Below are positions 46,101-52,271 of a stretch of 64,000 bases of DNA, piece by piece; the stretch's first letter is position 1; each line of letters opens with the position of its first letter. The stretch is from Chitinophaga solisilvae (lineage in GTDB: Bacteria > Bacteroidota > Bacteroidia > Chitinophagales > Chitinophagaceae). The notes under the pieces were generated by a model that was not told the DNA's origin, made no database searches, and saw only the letters and a list, made by a program, of their open reading frames with translations. Location: positions 1 to 64,000 of the forward strand of contig NZ_JAABOK010000023.1 in NCBI RefSeq assembly GCF_009928525.1, given 5' to 3'. The position numbers were made by a program, and so were the translations under genes.

Positions 46101-49100
46101 TACCGGCGCTATCCGGAAACTGAGCAGCATTCTGTTTACAGAAGGCATTGACCAGATGCTGGCCCTGTCGTCACAGCAGGCGCCCGAAAATGTAGATGCC
46201 TATTTTGATCAGATGGAACCTACCGACCAGGTGGAAGCCCCCGATATTCAGTTTGAGGACCAGGTGAATTTCAAGGGGCCTTACGGCGAATACTACTGGG
46301 AACTATTCTTTCATGGGCCCATGCTGGTATCCAAAGTACTGAACAACAACCTGCAGTTCCGCGATGCCGAAAGCTGGATGCAATACATCTTCAATCCGAC
46401 GGCCAACATGGATACGCTGGGACCGGACTCCTTCGTGGTACAGAATATCTCTCCCACCTTATCCGAACATATATTCACCACGCTGACCACGCCGCCGAAT
46501 GACCTGATTAACAAAAACGGTATGGTGCAAAAATCTGCCTTAACCATTTCTCCGGAAATGCTGGCCAGTGTGCTGACAGTTTCTATCTTACAGGCTATTG
46601 AGGTAAAGAATATACTTGTCAACAATTACCTCATTTCTCCGCTTTACTCCTACTGGCAGTTCCAGCCGTTCCGCGAGCATACGCTGCAGCCCTTGTCGGA
46701 ACAACTGACAGACCCCGCGCAGATATACGCCTACAATATGCATCCGCTGGATCCTCATGCCATAGCGCGACTGAGGATAGGCGCATATGAAAAGGCCACC
46801 GTCATGCAGTACATAGAGAACCTGATTAACTGGGGTGACAGCGAGTACCGGTTGTATACCTGGGAATCCATTACCGCAGCGCTGATGCTCTATATTTATG
46901 CATACGACCTGCTGGGACCAAGACCGGTAGACATGGGCGAGCAACCGCCGGAATTCCCCGTCAACTTCAATGAGATCCTGTCGAAGTACGGCGATACCAC
47001 CGGCGGTATTCCTCAATTCCTGATAGATATGGAAAATGCGATATCGTCCTCTCTCCCGCCGGTATTGCCGCCTACAGGCAAAGATGTGCCGTACAATGAT
47101 ATAGAAGCCTACTTCTGCATACCTGAAAACGATACGTTCACCACCTACTGGGATGTGATAGACAACAGGTTGTATAATATCCGGCATTGCCTCAATATAG
47201 ACGGTGTACCGCAGCCGCTGCCGCTCTTTGATCCGCCGCTCAACCCGATGGACCTGGTCAAGGCAGCAGCATCCGGCAACAATATCCTGAATCTTACCTC
47301 GCTGGTGCAGCCCAATGTTCCGGCCTACCGTTTCAGCAGTATGCTGGAGCTGAGCAAGTCGCTGACCAATACGCTGACAGAGCTGGGCAATGAATTGCTC
47401 TCCGCACTGGAGAAAAAAGATGCACAGGGATTACAGCTGCTACAGGCCGTCAATGAAATCAATATCCTCAATCTCACCACACAGATCAAGCAGCAGCAGA
47501 TTATAGATGCGCAGGCGCAGCTGGGCGCCATGCAGGAAAACCTGCAAGGAGCACAGTACCGGCAGCAATACTACGCCGGGCTGCTGGCTGCCGGGCTGAA
47601 TTCCTATGAAATTGCCGACATCGCACTGCGTACTTCCGCCATTATACCACAGGGCATCGCCATCGGTATCAACGGGGTATCTATTGCAGCATACCTGGCG
47701 CCAAATATTTTCGGGCTGGCAGACGGCGGTATGGAATTCGGTAACGCAGTGATGGCGGGTGCCAGCATCAGCAGTATCACGGCAGAAATACTGAATCAGA
47801 ATGCCGGCATTGTGGCTACCGCCGGCAATTATGCCCGCCGTATCGAAGACTGGGAATTCCAGAAAACAAACGCCGAATATGAAATAGCACAGCTCTCTGA
47901 GCAGATAACATCCTATCAGGCACGCATTGCCATCGCCCAGCAGGACCTGATCATCAATCAGAAAAGTATTGACCAGCAACAGACCGTAGATACCTATCTG
48001 AAGAATCAGTTCACCAATCAGGATCTGTATCAGTGGATGATTTCCAGGCTGTCTTCCCTGTTTTTCCAGACTTACAATCTGGCGCTGAATGCAGCCTTAC
48101 AGACACAGGCCGCCTATCAGTTTGAGCTGAATACCAGCAACCAGCTGATTACGTTCAACTACTGGGATAATCTGTACAAAGGGCTGCTGGCGGGCGAATC
48201 GCTGATGTTATCCCTGCAGCAGATGGAAACATCCTTCACTTACGGTAACACCCGTACGTTTGAAATCGAAAAAACCATCTCTGTACTGCAGAATTTCCCG
48301 GAAGCATTCCTGCAGTTCAAATGGGGTAACAACGGAGGTACACAGGGCGTGCTGGACTTTGTGCTGAGTGAGCAGCTGTTTGACTTTGATTATCCGGGTC
48401 AGTACTGCCGGAAGATAAAATCTATTTCTGTTTCCATTCCGGCGGTGATAGGGCCTTATCAGAATCTGAATGCCACGCTGACACAGAATTACAACTGGGT
48501 GATACAGCTGCCGGACCTGGATGCCGTGAAGTTTGTCATCTCCAAAACCACGCCCGGCAGTGGCCTTAGCCCCAAAGAGCCGGGGTCTGATGTGCTGCGC
48601 CAGAACTGGGTACCGGGACAAGCCATTGCCCTGTCCAAGGGAGTAGATGACAGCGGCCTGTTCACGCTGAACTTCGACGACGAAAGATACCTGCCGTTTG
48701 AAGGTTCCGGCGCTATTTCCGCCTGGACATTAAATCTTCCTCCGGATACCAACCGGATCAATTTCAACAGCATCTCCGATATTATCATCACCGTAAGATA
48801 TACCGCCAAAAACGGCGGCAGCAACTTTGCGAACCAGGTGAAAGGTGTTTACAAGAGCATGCAGACCCCGAGCGGCAATTATACCAAAGCCAAAACCTTT
48901 GACCTTGCGCAGGCTTTCTACAGCAACTGGGTAAAATTGTTTGCTGCTCCCGTAAATGGCATACAGGAAATCACCTTCCCGCTCACAGATAATTACTGGC
49001 TGACTAACCTCGCCAATGTCAAGGTCGATAAACTGGCCGTACAGCTGGAAGTGGCCGCCGGCACAGCTATCAGCGGTGCATCTTTCCTGCAGCTGAAAAC

Positions 49101-49332
49101 AGATAAAGGCGTAAAGCTGATCAGTATCAACAGTAACTATGGAGAACTGACTGCACAGGATCTGACATCCATCGGTTTTGGTACCACCAGTACAGCGTGT
49201 ACACTGCAATTCATCGATGCCAGTCTGCCGGATGATATCTCCAAAGGCAGCGGCGCAGACAAATCACTTGATGAAACCAGGCTGATTGATATGGCGGTGG
49301 TCATTTACTATACGGAAGCCCCGTTCAGTTAA
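40198..49332 (+). CDS. TcA-like toxin-complex subunit 1, with inserted repeats
   Basis: A protein of about 3044 residues, the presumed pentameric pore and receptor-binding subunit of a Tc toxin. A VRP1-type region begins near NYCSCPECKSILGPAAYL (about residue 167) and RRPDIAEIKLTCANTN. A beta-rich insert lies at about 374-480. The central neuraminidase-like/ABC_toxin_N part contains YRVWEANRQVFLYPENYLDP. Long helices with coiled-coil character precede the C-terminal TcB-binding domain (DERYLPFEGSGAISAW near 2830). Four copies of a 66-residue module are inserted at about 1662-2144. It is longer than the roughly 2500 residues of characterised TcAs, mainly because of inserts. The start at 40198 follows an A-rich leader; the open frame back to 40084 has no coding look. 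There is no signal peptide, as is usual for TcA. It follows the TcB-TcC gene in the same direction. Confidence 0.9.
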   Translation: MIHQHPIKLKSKKLAAFHKANPDFDILTFNFIDEKNADTLKITKAKKKETIEELKGWQRLLRMCPDQEAAEVLMSQQLDSARKITALSQSHFVKKVGRKLKGGNATARKIYKQAYDIKTKVMLLWTNISQLRKSPYYGSLAASPAPQDVLDNFQNLSSYQQIFGSLNYCSCPECKSILGPAAYLTDLLRLIDKAITKPNPSIPQGLTFNDRRPDIAEIKLTCANTNNLVPYLQIVNEILERTLMQALGVDDIYFDLVTRYYPFNLPFNLPLEQLRTYLAQENTSLSAIFTSMDTGASTLAIAREYLDISIEELSNYKKPAAASLPAVLTANYGLPITQQDLQHLNEVDTFIKQVGIPLEDLKTLLSEDLNIAEIFNAGGTYTVTGMKGNTLVFTQAGSNLTGICDYTTGKVVIDGSLIDQTMQGEWVQTEGGAVTQDYCQFVFADNALSFTANWNTGMGKPWESTTWAGTRDITVSPAASGIIPHSFFINTPFTDPTTFLFIRQNKVDPNNVFDEIANQDINTLDTLNRFIRLSQKLEWDYESVNWMLMTISYINQADREITDATIIELAKVMKLHREYALPLDLLASLWYDIQTIGIGNGQFSQAPFDQVFNGPQQVGFTDINPYHPKYPDNYQRFVNPLYQSDVVDWYLNDTDSAKSAPGNIIVSGIPVPTDSLRLIAAATFGNADSISLDVANLSVLYRHAVLVKALNIQVSEYILLLQQLKLTQSGHDTLIALSLTPDNVISIVENLKWMRQTGLNAFSVNYLCNAQTSQYAPTGYEPGNIPDFINSLHTTLVRNLLLETSFSGNGISPKQSQAVFSWMKDPQQAYADNTGFVSNTKVLTIDDLPDTLPVQGEDDFTLNFSIKNIIVHTTDTYRTNQKNAFISAMASFFQVKADYMAAVIAQTEVLFNNMNFLPYFFLFNLFSTPADSVLVKDSTTMMDPDKVRAVFARNSLALPETFLVSNTGTGTWIIQDSSMVTIYCAYQFSSGSDIYFYADPAQGPANVLLFDYNFIQALSRFLILYQTLELNIVQIAGVTQTPAAYNLTYTFNAATFQLLFPADNIIALDTFMEQESDFGDRNNALVAYLYSVQTATGDSCPELCAITGWHEDQCRYLCDYFFGKDVNCKTVSQIEKLNIAFHITAILGIDVYFLKQLNDIASWQDTDLDHWNNYKRLASTLLQNIKAVTAVDAWPTVFKSLNSTLEEDKRTAMLNLTVWETGKKYPDITTADNLYEYLLIDVNQGGCADISYIKQALNSAQLYLQRCRLNLERNAVIDKADLPDVFWEWIMNYRVWEANRQVFLYPENYLDPSLRVSKTDLFKELENNLSQGNINKATVEAAYINYLDSFQELATLQYVGGYHCYTEGPDHEQSEILYLFARTQSVPYQYYYITRQPGDVWSQWNKINITINADNIAAVYAFNKLFIFWVELVQTNESGTDNTKVSVTKATIKTSFFDYSGNWKQPQTIIDGQVVDVTPYPDFNSPFNAPIFNSNKPYFDRVIAFPATSDDFLKADSDPHKQEKIYLYYGPLADVLSYNPAKTPTPDPNAQPLTYAFEKQIAIDDTVMKQGVTMGTAGCYPLMPFIVIDALLEPSFLLNNNEYVFLQDDNMSDNSAPGFAASVVEQKLVLQSSANTMKVNYTEGMGLDLISFLQPYPATSDSFITRDISAAQSANIFTILTTPPNNVIGSNGMVTAQALTISIDMYAMVLSLPTFQAREVRNILFEHYYGTPSLLENIATYNSQIIPISNNPGMFIFYNNGNGYLFKNEQYGDINDLTKISTLLTAVNKYSFITLDIGQDVSANIYKALSTPPNNIIGTNGVVDIPAALNAQTTMIALLCSISIEQANEVKNILVSSSLTGISYMSGNYVYVTPSSFVTGDINEATSERVYKVLSTPPNKLISNNGIVDIGLASRVTPDMIAALTGLSTAQGTEILDILLTPDQDSVPGKFTEDDNIYTLHFKVDRLSTGAIRKLSSILFTEGIDQMLALSSQQAPENVDAYFDQMEPTDQVEAPDIQFEDQVNFKGPYGEYYWELFFHGPMLVSKVLNNNLQFRDAESWMQYIFNPTANMDTLGPDSFVVQNISPTLSEHIFTTLTTPPNDLINKNGMVQKSALTISPEMLASVLTVSILQAIEVKNILVNNYLISPLYSYWQFQPFREHTLQPLSEQLTDPAQIYAYNMHPLDPHAIARLRIGAYEKATVMQYIENLINWGDSEYRLYTWESITAALMLYIYAYDLLGPRPVDMGEQPPEFPVNFNEILSKYGDTTGGIPQFLIDMENAISSSLPPVLPPTGKDVPYNDIEAYFCIPENDTFTTYWDVIDNRLYNIRHCLNIDGVPQPLPLFDPPLNPMDLVKAAASGNNILNLTSLVQPNVPAYRFSSMLELSKSLTNTLTELGNELLSALEKKDAQGLQLLQAVNEINILNLTTQIKQQQIIDAQAQLGAMQENLQGAQYRQQYYAGLLAAGLNSYEIADIALRTSAIIPQGIAIGINGVSIAAYLAPNIFGLADGGMEFGNAVMAGASISSITAEILNQNAGIVATAGNYARRIEDWEFQKTNAEYEIAQLSEQITSYQARIAIAQQDLIINQKSIDQQQTVDTYLKNQFTNQDLYQWMISRLSSLFFQTYNLALNAALQTQAAYQFELNTSNQLITFNYWDNLYKGLLAGESLMLSLQQMETSFTYGNTRTFEIEKTISVLQNFPEAFLQFKWGNNGGTQGVLDFVLSEQLFDFDYPGQYCRKIKSISVSIPAVIGPYQNLNATLTQNYNWVIQLPDLDAVKFVISKTTPGSGLSPKEPGSDVLRQNWVPGQAIALSKGVDDSGLFTLNFDDERYLPFEGSGAISAWTLNLPPDTNRINFNSISDIIITVRYTAKNGGSNFANQVKGVYKSMQTPSGNYTKAKTFDLAQAFYSNWVKLFAAPVNGIQEITFPLTDNYWLTNLANVKVDKLAVQLEVAAGTAISGASFLQLKTDKGVKLISINSNYGELTAQDLTSIGFGTTSTACTLQFIDASLPDDISKGSGADKSLDETRLIDMAVVIYYTEAPFS
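45181..46626 (+). repeat. Four copies of a 66-residue module inside TcA-like subunit 1
   Basis: Copies lie at about 45181-45378, 45568-45765, 45823-46020 and 46429-46626. Each begins S-F-[IV]-[TV], then has S-x2-[IV]-[YF]-x3-L-[ST]-TPPN, then NG-[MVI]-V, and ends near [QE]-x-x-E-[VI]-[RKL]-[ND]-IL. Copies differ at the DNA level and are spaced unevenly, so this is old domain duplication, not recent slippage. The second TcA in the window lacks them. Confidence 0.9.
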
Positions 49333-49450
49333 TCTGTTCACTTAAAAAAAAGGAGGTAAAAAAGAGAAAAGGAAAATCCATTATTCAGTCGCTGCTGGCT
49401 TCAGGTCAGCATTAAAGGAAACCTTATTCATAAACCAAAAATTTACATCT

Positions 49451-51238
49451 ATGGGTCAACCATCGTGGTATCAACCTTGCGTTGATAACATCAAAAAAAT
49501 CAAGAATGCTGTCATGTGTCCGGAGACGCATTGTGATGCCAGCATTGTCCGCGATTACACAGAGGCATACTGTACCTGTTCTGACGCTTATCCAAACGGA
49601 TGCTTAAACAATCAGAACCCCGGCTGCTGTGCATGGAATGCTTCCACGCCTGTACCGATCCTTTCCGAAAACTGCTATTGCTGTTGCGGATGCTTTGCAA
49701 ACGAAACCCCTGTTGCCTCAGATAACGATGTTTACAAGGCAATTGCAGAATTTAATCCGGGTGACATGGTGTATGTTGCCGACAATGCGGATTTAAGCAA
49801 GTGGAGCCAGAAAGAAGTATTGTTCAGTTCCGGTGCGGGAGACATGAACAGCGAGACTACCATGATTAAGCTTACCTATGAAGTATCGCCGGGAAAGCTG
49901 GACCACCTGTTTGTTTCCAGAGATCAGTTATTCTATATGACTGACAAAAAAATGAAGGCAGCCGCCAAGCTGGTACCTGAAAAAGACAAGCTGGTATACA
50001 AGGATGGCAGTACTGCACTTGTTAAAAGCCTGGAAGTAGGCAAATACAAAAAAGGGCTGCACCACATCGCCACCACCCTGGAACCCGCTGTGGTACTGGC
50101 CGGGCACCTGATGCTGGCAAAAGGTATTGTATGCGGCGACTATGCTCTCCAGATGGGTATTGCCAATGCACCGAAGGCCCTGCTGGCAGATGACCACAGC
50201 AAGCTGCCGGAATTTGGTTCAAAGGAATACTTCACCAAATACAAACACCTGATCGGAGATTCCTTCAAAGCCCATAACAAGGACTTCCAGCCGGAAGCCA
50301 TTGACAAGAAAGTCTTTGAGGCAATGGGTAAGAAAGGAACATTGCATATCCCTGATAATGCACAGCATTTCATCAGCAAAGAGCAGGCCTTGTCCATCCT
50401 TGACAACCCCGATTCCAATATTGCTCCTGTATTTTCCAATACCGGTGATGAGCTTGTCAATTATCTGTTTACTTTATACCAGGGTTTCTTCCCGAATATC
50501 ATCTTCTATTACGACAAAGAAAATCAGTTACCTAATGCGCATTCCTTCTTCGAATACGGCAATTCATTCATCGTAGTCAATGGGGGGCTGGCGCGTACTG
50601 AATGTATCGATTTCGACGGGCTGGCTTTCGTCATTGCCCATGAGCTGGGGCATCTTTTCGGAGGTGATCCTAAAAACCCGCATGAATATACCTGCGAAGG
50701 CAAGGCAGACTACTTTGCTGTAACGGGCGTGCTGCCCAAGGTATGGTATGGTGTGTCATCCGCCCCTATCATACAACAGGCGGTGAGTACCTTAACTGAT
50801 TTCTTTGGTCTGATAGATCCAAAACTCAGGAAAGGCAAGAAGGGAAATACCTGCATGTACATTTCCACAGACTGCAGGCTGGACGCTATCAATGCCGCCT
50901 TTAATATGATGGCACTGCCGGCATGCGCAGGCGGATCACCGGATCCTAAGCTGGAAGTTTCTTCCGCAAATGTTGTCAAGGACAAAACCGGCACTTCCGT
51001 AGTGATTACCTACAATGTTCCGGTAGATGTCAAAACAGCTACCGCTATCGGAAACTATGCATTTGATCCCATCATTGTAGTAACGGCCGCACGTATGGAT
51101 CCCAAATCACCGAATGTGGTGATATTGAGCGTAGTGCTGAATAAGCCGGGTGGCTACAGTGTATGCGTATACGATGTGCTTTCTGCCAAGGGGGAACCGT
51201 TGGTAAAAGGCCAGAACTGTAACAGTTTTCAATATTAA
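49451..51238 (+). CDS. Hint-like domain fused to zinc metalloprotease, in Tc locus
   Basis: A 595-residue protein without signal peptide. The Cys-rich N terminus (about 15 Cys in the first 81 residues) leads into a Hint (hedgehog/intein) like domain beginning at Cys81 in CFANETPV. It contains AIAEFNPGDMVYV, the block-B-like DHLFVSRDQLFYMT (where Asp replaces the usual His), ARLVP-like AAKLVPEKDKLVYKDGS, and it ends near GHLMLAKGIVCGDYALQ (218-234). A zinc protease domain follows with HELGH (His397, Glu398, His401) and CEGKADYFA, where Glu416 is the likely third ligand (gluzincin pattern). The C terminus is a beta-sandwich like SbsA/Ig domains (TSVVITYNVPVDVKTATAIG). Auto-cleavage by the Hint region is a family-based inference and is weakened by the missing His. 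It is 118 bp after TcA and 73 bp before the zinc-ribbon gene. Confidence 0.72.
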   Translation: MGQPSWYQPCVDNIKKIKNAVMCPETHCDASIVRDYTEAYCTCSDAYPNGCLNNQNPGCCAWNASTPVPILSENCYCCCGCFANETPVASDNDVYKAIAEFNPGDMVYVADNADLSKWSQKEVLFSSGAGDMNSETTMIKLTYEVSPGKLDHLFVSRDQLFYMTDKKMKAAAKLVPEKDKLVYKDGSTALVKSLEVGKYKKGLHHIATTLEPAVVLAGHLMLAKGIVCGDYALQMGIANAPKALLADDHSKLPEFGSKEYFTKYKHLIGDSFKAHNKDFQPEAIDKKVFEAMGKKGTLHIPDNAQHFISKEQALSILDNPDSNIAPVFSNTGDELVNYLFTLYQGFFPNIIFYYDKENQLPNAHSFFEYGNSFIVVNGGLARTECIDFDGLAFVIAHELGHLFGGDPKNPHEYTCEGKADYFAVTGVLPKVWYGVSSAPIIQQAVSTLTDFFGLIDPKLRKGKKGNTCMYISTDCRLDAINAAFNMMALPACAGGSPDPKLEVSSANVVKDKTGTSVVITYNVPVDVKTATAIGNYAFDPIIVVTAARMDPKSPNVVILSVVLNKPGGYSVCVYDVLSAKGEPLVKGQNCNSFQY

Positions 51239-51311
51239 CAACAGGCCGTAACCATCGCGCAGCCTGCACGGAGCAGGCTGCAGATGGCCGGCCCTAAATG
51301 CTGCAATACAT

Positions 51312-51872
51312 ATGATACATGAAATTCTTGAAGTAGATGAAAATGCTTCTCTGGAAGATATAGCTGTAAAATTCAGCAGTTTCCTCGGCATTAAGGAAAA
51401 AGTTCCTATGGAAGCGTTGCTGCGCGCCATCAATGACCCTTCTTATGCGCAGAATCTGATCATCAGCCGTCAGGCGCCGGGATTTCTCAATGCCCTGCTG
51501 GCAGACCCGCAGAACAAGGAGTATGCAGTGAAACAGAAAAAAGAACTAAGCAATACAGATCTGGTAAAAAAGGCTGGTACAGCCTTACTCAACTGGAGCA
51601 AAGCCGGCTTCACAGTGGTGAGCAGTGAGGTACTGGAGAAAAGGGAAGATGCCTGTCTTTCCTGCGAACACCTGGGTAAGCCGGAAAAATTTCTGCAGAA
51701 GCTCGTCACTTCCAAATCCGGTGAAGCTATCGGCAAAAGGGCGGCTGACTGCGTTTGCAAGGTATGCGGCTGCAGCATCAGTAAAAAAATCCGTATACCA
51801 TCCGAATCCTGTCCGGTGAATATGCCCGGCCATCCGGAGCTGAATAAGTGGGGAGAGCTGATAAAGGACTAA
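51312..51872 (+). CDS. Hypothetical protein with C-terminal zinc ribbon, last gene of left Tc locus
   Basis: A 186-residue protein, not recognised as a whole. The N-terminal half is helical (SLEDIAVKFSSFLGIKEKVP, MEALLRAINDPSYAQNLIIS, GFLNALLADPQNKEYAVKQK). The C-terminal 75 residues hold six Cys in a zinc-ribbon-like layout: CLSC, CVCKVCGC and SCP. Similar Cys ribbons (C-x2-C ... C-x-C-G-C ... CP) occur at the ends of phage and peptide-maturation proteins in Bacteroidota. The N-terminal SRQAPGFLNALLADPQN segment is reminiscent of peptide-cluster accessory proteins, but this is only a resemblance. It follows the Hint-protease gene by 73 bp in the same direction and is likely co-transcribed with it. 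A hairpin follows. Confidence 0.65.
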   Translation: MIHEILEVDENASLEDIAVKFSSFLGIKEKVPMEALLRAINDPSYAQNLIISRQAPGFLNALLADPQNKEYAVKQKKELSNTDLVKKAGTALLNWSKAGFTVVSSEVLEKREDACLSCEHLGKPEKFLQKLVTSKSGEAIGKRAADCVCKVCGCSISKKIRIPSESCPVNMPGHPELNKWGELIKD

Positions 51873-51901
51873 CCTGATCCCGTACAACCTCTTAAAACAG
51901 T

Positions 51902-51926
51902 GCAGGCGTCTTGTGAAGACGCCTGC
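51902..51926. terminator. Possible hairpin terminator between the two Tc loci
   Basis: An 11-bp stem, GCAGGCGTCTT with AAGACGCCTGC, and a GTG loop. Only a weak T-containing tail follows. It lies between convergent transcripts. Confidence 0.6.
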
Positions 51927-51955
51927 CTGTCTGGTTTACATCGGGTGTATTAACG

Positions 51956-52270
51956 TTAACGACTATACGCTACATAACCTGTTTTCAGTACGGAATGTAC
52001 AAAAGAGAACGGCTCACCTGCATAGGCTGCTGTTTCTTCAGGAGAGTAGATATGTACGTCTACCTTCACCGCGTGGTTGATAATCAGTGGTTGCAGCTGC
52101 TGCCGCCGGGCATATGCCGGCAGGGAGGTGCGCTGTATAACAAAGATGTCCAGGTCGCTTTTGGGAGTAGCTACTCCTTTGGCGTAAGATCCGAATATGA
52201 TAACTTTTTCCGGCTGCAGCCGGTCAACAATAAGGCTGACCAGGCTGCTGATGTCATTCTGTTGCAACAT
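51956..52270 (-). CDS. Minimal nucleotidyltransferase (MNT) domain protein
   Basis: A 104-residue protein of the MNT/nucleotidyltransferase fold. It has GSYAKG at residues 27-32, the metal pair Asp39 and Asp41 in SDLD, and a third acidic strand near residue 73 (KVDVHIYSPEE). MNT proteins usually pair with a HEPN protein in toxin-antitoxin systems, and some AMPylate their partner. No HEPN gene is visible on either side. Here it follows TcA-like subunit 2 by one base (stop TGA, T, then ATG), a spacing typical of translational coupling, so it may have a role in this Tc operon. What it modifies is unknown. Confidence 0.8.
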   Translation of the reverse strand: MLQQNDISSLVSLIVDRLQPEKVIIFGSYAKGVATPKSDLDIFVIQRTSLPAYARRQQLQPLIINHAVKVDVHIYSPEETAAYAGEPFSFVHSVLKTGYVAYSR

Positions 52271-52271
52271 A

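Noticed and set aside
51956..52270. HEPN-MNT toxin-antitoxin pair
   Set aside because: The MNT gene is clear, but no HEPN reading frame is present on either side; the flanks are a TcA stop and a hairpin.
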